64,000 bases of DNA from Paenibacillus contaminans (GCF_003285015.1 NZ_QMFB01000010.1:244210-308209), one strand, 5' to 3'. Shown: positions 25,959 to 34,104, numbered from the stretch's first letter. Numbers and translations: made by a program. Notes: generated by a model from the sequence alone, not told the origin.

Positions 25959-26792
25959 ATGGAAATCCGTTACGCAACGAACCCTGCTGCAACAAAGGCA
26001 TTTGATACCGAGCAACTGAGAAACGAATATTTGATTGAAGGCTTGTTCATTCCGGGTGAACTGAAGCTCGTATACAGCCATGTCGATAGAATTATTACAG
26101 GCGGCGTTATCCCGACGTCCCAAGCGATCGCCCTCGAAGCGGACCGCAAAGAAATGGGCGCGGAATTTTTCCTGGCCCGCCGCGAGATCGGAATCATTAA
26201 CGTAGGTCCCCGCGGATCGGTAGTCGTGGACGGCGAAGAATTCGTCATGGAGACGAAGGACTGCCTGTATATCGGCTTAGGTAAACGCGAAGTGTTGTTC
26301 AAGAGCGAAGACAGCGCGAATCCGGCCCGTTTCTATTTGAACTCGACTCCGGCTCACAAGGAATACCCGACTGCGAAAGCGGCGATCAGCGAAGCGGAGC
26401 CGAATCATCTCGGAAGCATCACGAATTCTAACGAAAGAACGATCTACAAATATATTCATGAGCAAGGCATCAAGAGCTGCCAGCTCGTGATGGGCATGAC
26501 GCTTTTGAAGCCGGGCAACATGTGGAATACGATGCCGTGCCACACGCATAACCGCCGTTCGGAAGTATACTTCTATTTCGATATGCCGGAAGACGGCGTC
26601 GTTTTCCATCTGATGGGCGAGCCGACGGAGACGCGTCATGTTGTCGTACGCAACGAGCAAGCGATCATTTCTCCAAGCTGGTCGATCCACAGCGGAGTCG
26701 GTACGAGCAACTATACGTTCATCTGGGGCATGGCGGGAGAAAACCAGGAGTTTGCCGATATGGATCCGGTAACGATGAAGGAACTGAGGTAA
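25959..26792 (+). CDS. kduI: 5-dehydro-4-deoxy-D-glucuronate isomerase
   Basis: Isomerises 4-deoxy-L-threo-5-hexulose uronate (DKI) to DKII, the first step after unsaturated uronates open. It has the KduI fold with the metal-binding cluster PCHTHNRRSEVYFYFD (His, His, Glu) and a later His in SWSIHSGVGTSNYTFIWGM. 277 residues matches the family. ATG 25959 has GGAGGT 8 bases upstream. First gene of the operon. Confidence 0.94.
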   Translation: MEIRYATNPAATKAFDTEQLRNEYLIEGLFIPGELKLVYSHVDRIITGGVIPTSQAIALEADRKEMGAEFFLARREIGIINVGPRGSVVVDGEEFVMETKDCLYIGLGKREVLFKSEDSANPARFYLNSTPAHKEYPTAKAAISEAEPNHLGSITNSNERTIYKYIHEQGIKSCQLVMGMTLLKPGNMWNTMPCHTHNRRSEVYFYFDMPEDGVVFHLMGEPTETRHVVVRNEQAIISPSWSIHSGVGTSNYTFIWGMAGENQEFADMDPVTMKELR

Positions 26793-26793
26793 C

Positions 26794-27546
26794 ATGTCAA
26801 GCTTGAAGCGCCATGAAAGCATTATGGCCTTGCTGCTTCAGAACGGGGAAGTAAAGGTTTCGGAGCTAAGCGAGCTGCTGCAGGTTACCGGCAAAACGGT
26901 TCGCGAAGACCTGGAGAAGCTTGAGCATCAAGGGCTTCTGGTGAGGGTCCACGGCGGCGCCGTACTGAAGAACGACGCCGACCGGGGGCTGCTCCCTTCG
27001 CATGAGCCGAACGCTAAGCAGCTAGCGGAGAAGGCGGATGCGGCCGCCAAGGCGGTGCGTCTGATCGAGCCGAACGATATCATTGCGCTGGACGTGGGAA
27101 GCACGACGCTGGAAATCGCCAAGCTGCTGGATAACGCGCCGCTGACGGTCATTACGAACGATCTTTTCATTATAAGCGAGCTTGCCCGCAAGGACCGGAT
27201 TCATCTTGTCGTCCCGGGAGGCTACCGGCAGCGTAACATGCTGATCAGCTCCGATGCGATAGGTTTTATCCGCAAGCTGAATATTCAGAAAGCGTTCCTG
27301 ACGACATCCGGCATTCATTCCGACTTCGGTTTCACCATCTATACGAGCGAGCTGCAGGAACAGAAGCGGGCGCTTATGGCGTGCGCGAAGGAGACGATCT
27401 GCGTCGCCGACCATACCAAATTCGACAAATACGCGCTCATGACGTTCGCGGAGCTGTCCGAGGTGCATTCGATCATTACGGATAGCGGTTTGTCCGACGA
27501 TGTAGCGGAGAAATACAGGTCCTATGGGCTGTCTATTGAAAAATGA
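26794..27546 (+). CDS. DeoR/GlpR-family transcriptional regulator of uronate use
   Basis: 250 residues. The N-terminal winged helix (about residues 1-60) has the DeoR signature VSELSELLQVTGKTVREDLEKLEHQG then VRVHGGAV (quoted in pieces: LLQVTGKTVREDLEKL). A sugar-phosphate-binding DeoRC domain follows with DVGSTTLEIAKLL, TNDLFI and a terminal DHTKFD-type motif. Start ATG 26794 is one base after the kduI stop. It is probably a repressor released by a pathway intermediate such as a phosphorylated keto-deoxy sugar (inference). Finding a DeoR protein, not the LacI-type KdgR or IclR, inside the operon is mildly unusual. Confidence 0.85.
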   Translation: MSSLKRHESIMALLLQNGEVKVSELSELLQVTGKTVREDLEKLEHQGLLVRVHGGAVLKNDADRGLLPSHEPNAKQLAEKADAAAKAVRLIEPNDIIALDVGSTTLEIAKLLDNAPLTVITNDLFIISELARKDRIHLVVPGGYRQRNMLISSDAIGFIRKLNIQKAFLTTSGIHSDFGFTIYTSELQEQKRALMACAKETICVADHTKFDKYALMTFAELSEVHSIITDSGLSDDVAEKYRSYGLSIEK

Positions 27547-27560
27547 ACGGAGTGACCCTT

Positions 27561-28316
27561 ATGAATTTGTTTGATCTGCAAGGGAAAACGGCAATTGTTA
27601 CGGGCGGCGCCAAAGGCTTGGGCGGGGCTATCGCGATCGGACTGGCGAAAGCCGGAGCCGATATTGCGATTGTAACGAGCAGCGGCAAAAATCGCGCCGT
27701 CTACGACCAAATTACGGCGATGGGACGCAAAGCGCATATCATCGTGGCGGACCTGAGCAAGGAAGAAAATCTTCCGAAGGTCGTGAGCGAAACGCTGTCC
27801 GTTTTCGGCAAAATCGACATTCTCGTCAACAACTCGGGCATTATCCGCCGTACGCCTGCAGCCGATCACGCGGCTCAAGATTGGCATGACGTCATCGATT
27901 TGAACATGAACAGCGTCTTTTTTCTCTGCCAGCTCGTCGGCCGGGAAATGCTGAAGCAAGGTTCGGGCAAAATTATAAATATCGCCTCCATGCTAACGTT
28001 CCAGGGCGGCATCAACGTACCCGGCTATACCGCGTCCAAGCACGGTGTTGCCGGCATTACGAAAGCGTTGGCCAACGAATGGGCGGGCAAAGGCATCAAT
28101 GTAAACGCGATTGCCCCAGGCTACATGGAGACCGACAATACGGCGGCGCTGCGCGCAGATGCCGATCGCAATTCGCAAATTATGGTCCGTATTCCGGCAG
28201 GCCGCTGGGGAACGCCGGAGGATTTGCAAGGACCGGCCGTATTTTTGGCGTCCAAGGCTTCGGATTATATGAGCGGCGAGGTTCTGTGCGTTGACGGCGG
28301 CTGGATGACAAGATAA
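27561..28316 (+). CDS. kduD: 2-dehydro-3-deoxy-D-gluconate 5-dehydrogenase
   Basis: Reduces DKII to 2-keto-3-deoxygluconate (KDG) with NAD(P)H. Short-chain dehydrogenase: TGGAKGLGGAIA (TGxxxGxG), NNSGI, catalytic Ser in INIASMLTFQGG, YTASK (Tyr-x-x-x-Lys) and the C-terminal DGGWMT. 251 residues. ATG 27561 has CGGAGTG 7 bases before; an ATG at 27543 overlapping the regulator stop is less likely. KduD rather than FabG is supported by its neighbours. Confidence 0.92.
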   Translation: MNLFDLQGKTAIVTGGAKGLGGAIAIGLAKAGADIAIVTSSGKNRAVYDQITAMGRKAHIIVADLSKEENLPKVVSETLSVFGKIDILVNNSGIIRRTPAADHAAQDWHDVIDLNMNSVFFLCQLVGREMLKQGSGKIINIASMLTFQGGINVPGYTASKHGVAGITKALANEWAGKGINVNAIAPGYMETDNTAALRADADRNSQIMVRIPAGRWGTPEDLQGPAVFLASKASDYMSGEVLCVDGGWMTR

Positions 28317-28332
28317 CGAGGTGGAAATCCCG

Positions 28333-29298
28333 ATGGCGGATCAGATGCATAACCATCCGGAAGTGGTTACCTTCGGCGAAACGATGGGTCTCCTTTTTCC
28401 GGCCGGGTCCAAAGGAATTGAATACAGCCCGCTTCTGGAGCAGTCTTTCGGGGGCGCGGAAAGCAATCTGGCGATCGGGCTTGCGAGGCTCGGACACCGT
28501 GTCGGCTGGTTTGGCCTGCTGGGCAGCGATCCGATCGGCAATATTATCGAGAAACGGCTGCGCGGGGAAGGCGTCGATGTCAGCCGCTGCAAAAGAGCAT
28601 CAGGGTCGCCGACCGGTCTCATGCTGAGAGAAGCGGTGGCGGGGAAGTCGTCCGTATATTACTACCGGAAGTTTTCCGCGGCAAGTACGATGACGCCCGC
28701 ACATCTTGACGAGGCGTATTTGGCCGGAGCCAAAATGCTGCATGTGACAGGCATTACGACGGCGCTCAGCGCTTCGTGCCGGGAAACGGTGCTGGAAGCC
28801 GTGCGAATCGCCAAGCGGAACGGCGTTAAGGTATGCTTCGATCCGAATCTGCGGCTCAAGCTGTGGACGATCGAAGAAGCGCGCGAGACGCTGCTGCCGA
28901 TCGCGCAAGAGGCCGACTACTTCTTGCCTGGGCTCGACGAGCTGAAGCTGCTTTACGATACGGATGATACCGATCGGATTTTTGAAAACCTTCACAAGCT
29001 TGGTTGCGTATGTATCGTAAAAGGCGGCGAAGCGGAAACATTTGTCGCCCACGGAGGAGCGGTCGAATCCGTTCCGTTTTTCCCTGTCGAGCGCGTCGTG
29101 GACACGGTCGGGGCGGGCGACGGGTTTTGCGCCGGATTTTTGGCCGGCGTTCTTCGCGGCATGAGCAATGTCGAAGCCGTGAGGATCGGCAGCTTGATCG
29201 GCGCCATGGTCGTACAGGTGGAAGGCGATTGGCAAGGGCTTCCGACTTGGGAGCAGGTTGAAGCCGTACTCGGCAACAAGAAACACGTGGAACGATAA
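28333..29298 (+). CDS. kdgK: 2-dehydro-3-deoxygluconokinase
   Basis: Phosphorylates KDG to KDPG. PfkB-family kinase: a substrate-binding GGAESNLAIGLARLG near the start, DPNLRLKLW, and the catalytic DTVGAGDGFCAGFLAG with the anion hole and Asp base. 321 residues. ATG 28333 lies 8 bases after GAGGTGG. Confidence 0.92.
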   Translation: MADQMHNHPEVVTFGETMGLLFPAGSKGIEYSPLLEQSFGGAESNLAIGLARLGHRVGWFGLLGSDPIGNIIEKRLRGEGVDVSRCKRASGSPTGLMLREAVAGKSSVYYYRKFSAASTMTPAHLDEAYLAGAKMLHVTGITTALSASCRETVLEAVRIAKRNGVKVCFDPNLRLKLWTIEEARETLLPIAQEADYFLPGLDELKLLYDTDDTDRIFENLHKLGCVCIVKGGEAETFVAHGGAVESVPFFPVERVVDTVGAGDGFCAGFLAGVLRGMSNVEAVRIGSLIGAMVVQVEGDWQGLPTWEQVEAVLGNKKHVER

Positions 29299-29359
29299 AA
29301 CGGCAGCCAAGAGCGTCCGTTGGCGAAGACCGATGGAACGAAAGGACCTGATTTCCGAT

Positions 29360-30022
29360 ATGAAAAAAATAAAGCTGATCGAAAAAATCGTAAATGAAGG
29401 CGTTGTAGCCGTCCTGCGCGGGGAGACGCCCGATGAAGTGGTGGAAATGGCCGAACAGGCGATTGCCGGCGGACTCAAAACGATTGAAGTGACGATGACG
29501 GTTCCGTTCGCGCTCAAAGCGATCGAGAAGCTGGCGACCCGCTACTCCAGTACGGCGACAGACCCCGACAAGTTCGCGATCATCGGCGTCGGCACGGTGC
29601 TCGATCCGGAGACGGCGAGAGCGGCGATTTTATCCGGCTCCGAGTTTGTCGTAGGCCCGTCGCTCAACCCGGCGACAGTGGCGTTGTGCAACCGTTACCG
29701 CGTTCCGGTAATGCCCGGCGTCATGACGATTCAAGAAATTCAAACCGCGCTGGAGCTTGGCGTCGACATCGTCAAGCTGTTCCCGGGCAATCTTTTCTCG
29801 CCGGCCATGATCAAAGCGATCAAGGGTCCGCTGCCGCAGGCGAATATTATGCCGACAGGCGGCGTTTCCCTGCAAAACCTCGGCGAGTGGGTCAAAGCGG
29901 GCGCTGTCGCGGTAGGCATCGGCTCCGACTTGACCGCGGAGGCCGTAAAAGCGAAGGATTTCTCGCTGGTAGCGAAAAAAGCGGCGCAATATATGGAAGC
30001 CTACAGGGCCGCTGTTCGATAA
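29360..30022 (+). CDS. kdgA: KDPG aldolase (2-keto-3-deoxy-6-phosphogluconate aldolase)
   Basis: Splits KDPG into pyruvate and glyceraldehyde-3-phosphate, ending the pathway. Class I aldolase: VVAVLRGE (catalytic Glu), EVTMTVP, VVGPSLNP, MPGVMTIQEI and the Schiff-base Lys in DIVKLFPG, then TGGVSLQNLGEW and VGIGSDL. About 220 residues. ATG 29360 (MKKIKLIEK) fits the family; an ATG at 29333 in frame is an alternative with no better ribosome-binding site. Confidence 0.92.
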   Translation: MKKIKLIEKIVNEGVVAVLRGETPDEVVEMAEQAIAGGLKTIEVTMTVPFALKAIEKLATRYSSTATDPDKFAIIGVGTVLDPETARAAILSGSEFVVGPSLNPATVALCNRYRVPVMPGVMTIQEIQTALELGVDIVKLFPGNLFSPAMIKAIKGPLPQANIMPTGGVSLQNLGEWVKAGAVAVGIGSDLTAEAVKAKDFSLVAKKAAQYMEAYRAAVR

Positions 30023-30086
30023 GGTAAGACGAAAAGTAAGCTATACAGCCGGCTTAAATCGCCTACGATAAGGAGTGCAATGAGAG

Positions 30087-31220
30087 ATGTGGAAGAAAGC
30101 GATCGAGGACGCGGTCGTCAAGACGCGCAAAAATATCGAGCGGTACGGAGAACAATTTCCGCATGTCGCTCTTAACGGCGGCGGCTATACGACGAACCTG
30201 AATCCGAATACCGACTGGACGGACGGATTTTGGACCGGCATGCTTTGGCTTTGCTACGAATATTCCAAAGACGAAACGTTCCGCGAAGCGGCGCAGCGCA
30301 ACATCGAAAGCTTCCGTAAGCGGCTTGCCGACAATATCGCCCTGGAGCATCACGATATCGGGTTCCTCTATTCGCTATCGGCCAAGGCGGGATGGATTAT
30401 CGAAAAGGACGAGGCGGCAAAGGAGCTTACGCTGAAAGCGGCGGATAAGCTGCTTGGGCGCTGGAGAGAAGAGGCGCAGCTCATTCAGGCTTGGGGACCG
30501 CTTGGCGACGAAAAGCAGGGCGGGCGTATCATCATCGACTGCTTGATGAATCTTCCGCTTCTGTACTGGGCCTCGGAAATGACCGGGGAAAACCGGTACC
30601 GGGAAGTGGCGGTCAAACATGCGGAGAAAAGCCGCCGTTATCTTGTGCGCGGAGACGACTCCTCCTACCACACGTTTTATTTCGAGCAGGATACGGGTAT
30701 TCCGATCGGCGGTTCTACGCATCAGGGGTATCAGAACGGCTCTACATGGACGCGCGGACAAGCATGGGGCATTTACGGCTTCGCGCTGTCGTACAAGTAT
30801 ACGAAAAATCCCGCTTTCCTGGAAACGTCGCGCCGGCTTGCGCGTTATTTCCTCGAGAACTTGCCTGAAGACGACGTCGCTTATTGGGATTTCGACGTCC
30901 CTGCAGACGCCGATACGTACAGAGACAGCTCGGCGTCCGCGATCGTTTGCGCCGGCTTGCTGGAGCTTCTCGATCATCTCGATGCCAACGATGCGGAGAG
31001 GCCTTATTTCGAAGGCTGGCTGAAGCGTTCGCTTCAATCTCTTGTCCAAAATTATTCGACGATCGGGGAAGAGGAAGCAGAAGGGCTGATCAAACGCGGC
31101 TCGTATCATGTTCGCGGCAACAGCTCGCCTGACGATTTTGTCATCTGGGGCGACTATTACTACCTGGAAGCGCTCATGCGTATCGAGAAAGGCGTAACGG
31201 GGTACTGGTATAATCGTTAA
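30087..31220 (+). CDS. Unsaturated glucuronyl hydrolase (GH88)
   Basis: Cleaves the non-reducing delta-4,5 unsaturated uronate left by polysaccharide lyases by hydrating the enol ether. It feeds the kdu pathway encoded next to it. 377 residues, matching the length I recall for Bacillus sp. GL1 UGL; an alpha/alpha barrel. The catalytic pair is Asp90 (in EHHDIGFLYSL) and Asp151 (in RIIIDCLMNLPLLYWA). STWTRGQAWGIYGFAL and SSYHTFYF are also shared with that enzyme, and the close similarity is recognised by eye. ATG 30087 follows AAGGAG about 10 bases upstream. There is no signal peptide, so it is cytoplasmic and needs an oligosaccharide importer not present here. Confidence 0.93.
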   Translation: MWKKAIEDAVVKTRKNIERYGEQFPHVALNGGGYTTNLNPNTDWTDGFWTGMLWLCYEYSKDETFREAAQRNIESFRKRLADNIALEHHDIGFLYSLSAKAGWIIEKDEAAKELTLKAADKLLGRWREEAQLIQAWGPLGDEKQGGRIIIDCLMNLPLLYWASEMTGENRYREVAVKHAEKSRRYLVRGDDSSYHTFYFEQDTGIPIGGSTHQGYQNGSTWTRGQAWGIYGFALSYKYTKNPAFLETSRRLARYFLENLPEDDVAYWDFDVPADADTYRDSSASAIVCAGLLELLDHLDANDAERPYFEGWLKRSLQSLVQNYSTIGEEEAEGLIKRGSYHVRGNSSPDDFVIWGDYYYLEALMRIEKGVTGYWYNR

Positions 31221-31245
31221 TGATTTGGCAGGATAAAAGGAAAAA

Positions 31246-31285
31246 AAAGGCTGTTTCCGGTTGGGCGACTGGAAACGGCCTTTTT
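31246..31285 (+). terminator. Terminator of the uronate operon
   Basis: A 13-bp stem AAAGGCTGTTTCC (31246-31258) / GGAAACGGCCTTT (31271-31283) with one G-T pair and a 12-base loop, and TTTTT running to 31285. It lies 25 bases after the GH88 stop. Confidence 0.88.
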
Positions 31286-31358
31286 GAAGTTTGCCGAAAA
31301 GAGATTCGCTAACTAATGCGTAACAGAACGAGGAAACGATTGACTTCTTCTTAACGTA

Positions 31359-32138
31359 TCAGATAAACGGATAGTCCAAAATGTTTGGCTTCCGTATGCG
31401 GACGGTCTGCCCGTTTATCCACTCGGTGTCAGGCCCTTGGATCGTGTCCGGGTTCTGCGTGTCAAGGAAGCCGATCTCGAGCTCGTAAGGCGCTTGAAAC
31501 GCGGTAAACGGTGCGAATTCGGATAAACGGCTTACGGCTTTGGCCGCTCCGTCGCGAATGAGCGCACATGCTTCGGCGCCGTCCAGATGAACGGCGGCTT
31601 CGATGCCTTTTCCTTGTTTCACGACAGCGATCTCGATGTCCGGAATGAATATTTTCGCCTCGAGCGCGGCTTTATCGTCCCCCGACAGGAAGATGGTAGG
31701 CACGCCTTGTACGCCGGCAATTAGCGCGCGCGCGCCGAATTCACCGATAAAAACGCCGTTCAGCTTGTAATAGGCGATCGATTTCGAGGAGTAAGTATGG
31801 TTCAGCGGCGCGTGAAACGTGCCGGCCATCGCGTGCTGCCCGACGAACAGCATGGCATCGTAACCTTCGATGCTTTTGTAAGGTTGTCCCTCGCGCAAAT
31901 AGTTGGCGCCGGTAATGTCTTCGCGATGCAAACCGCCCGGGCCGTGTCCGTCCCAAACGTCGATATGCGCATCCGGGTAGATGGAACGGATCCCCTCCAC
32001 GCAGGCGTTGACCTCTTTAGCCAGAAGCTTCTTGGCCTCCTCCAGCCGCTCCGGAAATCCGTCGTCCGGCCGCGTTTGCGTAAAGCTGTCTACGCCTGCG
32101 GCGCCTTCGATATCGGTCAAAACGAAAAACTTTTTCAT
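31359..32138 (-). CDS. M55-family D-aminopeptidase (DppA-like)
   Basis: 259 residues. It begins FVLTDIEGAAGVDSF (metal-binding Asp and Glu), with VWDGHGPGG, VGQHAMAGT, AYYKLNGVFIGEFGARAL and PTIFLSGDDKAA. This is the full metal-site pattern of DppA, a zinc-dependent D-amino peptidase that in Bacillus degrades D-Ala peptides during sporulation. The ribosome-binding site AGGAGGATG lies immediately before the start at 32138. It is leftward, convergent with the uronate operon. Confidence 0.88.
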   Translation of the reverse strand: MKKFFVLTDIEGAAGVDSFTQTRPDDGFPERLEEAKKLLAKEVNACVEGIRSIYPDAHIDVWDGHGPGGLHREDITGANYLREGQPYKSIEGYDAMLFVGQHAMAGTFHAPLNHTYSSKSIAYYKLNGVFIGEFGARALIAGVQGVPTIFLSGDDKAALEAKIFIPDIEIAVVKQGKGIEAAVHLDGAEACALIRDGAAKAVSRLSEFAPFTAFQAPYELEIGFLDTQNPDTIQGPDTEWINGQTVRIRKPNILDYPFI

Positions 32139-32281
32139 GGTTCATCCTCCTGCTGCTGTGTAAGAGCGTATGATGGTATGTGTTCAATACTTTCACAATC
32201 GCTTATGAGGCGGATGATGTCAACCTCTTTTTTCCATAGAACGTTGGAACGGCGGAGTCATATTTCGGGAGCGGCCACAAT

Positions 32282-32312
32282 AAAAATAGAGTCAGGTGGG
32301 CAGACCTGACTC
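32282..32312 (-). terminator. Terminator of the holin-like toxin transcript
   Basis: A perfect 9-bp inverted repeat GAGTCAGGT (32289-32297) / ACCTGACTC (32304-32312). On the minus strand it is followed by TATTTTTATT. It lies 69 bases past the toxin stop. Confidence 0.65.
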
Positions 32313-32380
32313 CGAAGCAACGGCCTTTTCGGTGGGGCGAAGATTGGCAAACTGAGAAGAATGCCGACAGACGATGCGGA

Positions 32381-32467
32381 TTACTTTCTCTTGTCGATGT
32401 AAGTTAGCAACGTGAGAATAAACATCCCGAACGCCAACATAACCGTAATCGTTTGGAAAGAATCCAT
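32381..32467 (-). CDS. Putative holin-like toxin peptide (type I toxin family)
   Basis: A 28-residue hydrophobic peptide: MDSFQTITVMLAFGMFILTL then LTYIDKRK. It has one membrane span and a short basic tail, the layout of the Bacillales holin-like toxins (TxpA/BsrG type, PF16935). ATG 32467 lies 10 bases after AAAGGAGG. That ribosome-binding site is half of the perfect palindrome GGAGGCGCCTCC (32471-32482), so it can pair with CCTCC directly downstream and block translation, as in known type I toxin messages. A terminator follows. The antisense antitoxin RNA is expected but not located. The family call is by remembered resemblance. Confidence 0.7.
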   Translation of the reverse strand: MDSFQTITVMLAFGMFILTLLTYIDKRK

Positions 32468-32470
32468 GGT

Positions 32471-32482
32471 GGAGGCGCCTCC
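32471..32482 (-). promoter_or_regulatory. Palindrome sequestering the toxin ribosome-binding site
   Basis: GGAGGCGCCTCC is a perfect 12-base palindrome that contains the toxin Shine-Dalgarno and its anti-sequence. On the plus strand the same palindrome is followed by TTTCTTT and could terminate a convergent antisense RNA. Confidence 0.55.
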
Positions 32483-32643
32483 TTTCTTTAGGTGCCCCAC
32501 CGACATAGGTGTTGTACTAGGAGTATATGAGTGGGTGGAAAAGTTTAGCAGTGTCCAAAGTACTTTTTTGTCATCCGAAATGCAGAGAGCAGATAGATTT
32601 TTGTCGTTTTAAGCGTACCGGAGCGGCATTTTGCGAAACTGTC

Positions 32644-32693
32644 AAAAAAAGGCCTCAGCAGGACATAGCTTTAGGCTATTTCATGCTGAGGCC
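32644..32693 (-). terminator. Terminator of the YmaF gene
   Basis: A perfect 10-bp outer stem GGCCTCAGCA (32651-32660) / TGCTGAGGCC (32684-32693) and an inner ATAGC/GCTAT stem. On the minus strand seven Ts follow (32650-32644). It starts 19 bases after the YmaF stop. Confidence 0.85.
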
Positions 32694-32711
32694 GTATTGT
32701 TTGGGGTCCGG

Positions 32712-33053
32712 CTAAACAAGCGGCTTTTGGATTAAGGTAGCAAAATTGAACGGATGTCTATGCTCGTCGTTTATTGTGGTTTGCCCGCTTACAAAGTGTA
32801 CATGCTTGCCGTTTCCTACCGGAATTGCAGGACCTGTTCTTATTTTTTTGAGATTATGGAAATGATCCAGAAAATCGGTGTTCGTAAGGTCTATTTCATG
32901 GACATGACTTTTACCTACACGAATCGCTTGCCCGGTTACACCGGCAAATCGGTGATTATGCCGGTCTTCGCCTTCCTCCGCCAACTTGGTGCTGCCTTCG
33001 AATTCATGCACATGCCGCTGTTTTTTCGGTTTACAGGATGTTTTTTTTCTCAA
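32712..33053 (-). CDS. YmaF family protein, His-rich
   Basis: About 113 residues with repeated His-x-His motifs: RHVHEFEGSTKLAEEGEDRHNHRFAG, SHVHEIDL, DHFHNL, KHVHFVSG and EHRHPFNF (the first stretch is spaced over residues 20-45). This matches the YmaF family, whose function is unknown. The HxH density suggests metal binding (inference). TTG 33053 is chosen because AGAAAGGCGGG lies about 9 bases upstream; a longer frame from TTG 33089 lacks a ribosome-binding site. Leftward, with its own terminator. Confidence 0.75.
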   Translation of the reverse strand: MRKKTSCKPKKQRHVHEFEGSTKLAEEGEDRHNHRFAGVTGQAIRVGKSHVHEIDLTNTDFLDHFHNLKKIRTGPAIPVGNGKHVHFVSGQTTINDEHRHPFNFATLIQKPLV

Positions 33054-33284
33054 CGAGTAAGCCCGCCTTTCTAAAGTGGAATAACTCAAATCATTTTATT
33101 GGGTAATGGGGCTATTGGTGTTGGGTCATTGCCCGATTTATGAAGAGGAGCGGGGCGGCATGATCGCCGATCTCTTAGATCGTTCCGGTAGGTGCAGGTT
33201 ACAAACCAATCCGTTAGGGTGAGTCGGAGGAGAGAAAATACGGCATGAAGACGACCTCGGGGAAGAAAGGGGATTTTTTTCTAG

Positions 33285-33314
33285 TTGCGCGTTCGCATAT
33301 CGTTCGCATATACT
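33285..33314 (+). promoter_or_regulatory. Promoter with an 11-bp tandem repeat in its spacer
   Basis: TTGCGC (33285-33290), an 18-base spacer and TATACT (33309-33314), 43 bases before the next gene. The spacer and -10 contain CGTTCGCATAT twice in tandem (33290-33300, 33301-33311). In the rest of the 303-base gap from 33054 I see nothing I would call a gene. Confidence 0.5.
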
Positions 33315-33356
33315 GAACATAATAGGAACAAACGTTCGTTAAAGGAGTTCGCGAAT

Positions 33357-33749
33357 ATGGCGCAAATTAGCCCTAATTTACCGACTGAGGACGAGATCAA
33401 CGCGGTTAAGAATACGATCCTATTGCCGCTAATGATGACGATTTGCGACAAGAGCTACCGGGAGCTCGAGCAGAGCAAGGGATCTTTTAAACAGCTGCAC
33501 ATGGCTGCCATACAGTTTTTGTTCGATTCGATCCAAGCCGATCTGGTTGCGGCCAAGAAGCTTTTGTTCGCCCGAAAATATAAGGTGTATATGGATGAGG
33601 AGAATAAGCTCAGATGCGAGTACCGCTATAGGGGGTATGTGGGCGAGATGACGCTGCTAAGAGACGTGGCAAAAGCGGAAATCGCGTTAAGACTGGGCGA
33701 GTATATCAAGGAGATCAGGGTGAAAATGGAGGGCGTGCATGAAGGGTGA
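33357..33749 (+). CDS. Conserved hypothetical protein, possibly YhjD-like
   Basis: 130 residues, mostly helical, soluble and charged: LLPLMMTICDKSYRELEQSK, then AADLVAAKKLLFARKYKVYM-type and YRYRGYVGEMTLLRDVAKAEI segments. The pattern of a DxxxxExS-FK helix, a long L-x-x-x-KKxL helix, a KVY strand and an RGY motif reminds me of B. subtilis YhjD and small Paenibacillus homologues. That is weak similarity. ATG 33357 has AAAGGAG 9 bases upstream. It has its own promoter and no obvious operon partner. Function unknown. Confidence 0.6.
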   Translation: MAQISPNLPTEDEINAVKNTILLPLMMTICDKSYRELEQSKGSFKQLHMAAIQFLFDSIQADLVAAKKLLFARKYKVYMDEENKLRCEYRYRGYVGEMTLLRDVAKAEIALRLGEYIKEIRVKMEGVHEG

Positions 33750-33871
33750 AGCCATGGCGGATGTGTAGTCGTATCCTGCTGCGGCCAATCCGATGGTTCT
33801 TCATCGATACAACCGTTTGCCGCTATCATGTGGTACTATGTAGTAAATTAGCATAGGACGGAGGGACGGCT

Positions 33872-34063
33872 TTGAGATACCTGCTTTGTTTATTGCCGCC
33901 GCTTGCAATTTTGTCGTGCGGGAAGCCCGGGCAAATGATCCTGAATATCATCTTATGCTTTCTTGCGTATATACCGGGGGTCATTCACGCGATCCTGGTC
34001 GTAAACAAATATTATGCCGACAAACGCCACAAAGAAATGCTGGATGCCATTAGACGCCGGTAA
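33872..34063 (+). CDS. Pmp3/YqaE (UPF0057) family small membrane protein
   Basis: 63 residues. Two hydrophobic spans flank the family motif: PPLAILSCGKPGQMILNIIL then CFLAYIPGVIHAILVV. Pmp3 proteins are stress-inducible proteolipids affecting membrane potential. TTG 33872 follows GGAGGGA by 8 bases. A terminator follows at 34080. Confidence 0.85.
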   Translation: MRYLLCLLPPLAILSCGKPGQMILNIILCFLAYIPGVIHAILVVNKYYADKRHKEMLDAIRRR

Positions 34064-34079
34064 CATGGCAAACCGACAG

Positions 34080-34104
34080 GTCCCTTTGATTGAGGGGCTT
34101 TTTT
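34080..34104 (+). terminator. Terminator after the Pmp3-family gene
   Basis: Stem GTCCCT (34080-34085) / AGGGGC (34093-34098) with one G-T pair and a 7-base loop, followed by TTTTTT. Confidence 0.75.

Noticed and set aside
33245..33316. 23-codon ORF behind GGAGGAGAG
   Set aside because: It runs into the promoter of the next gene and shows no recognisable peptide family; accidental reading is more likely.
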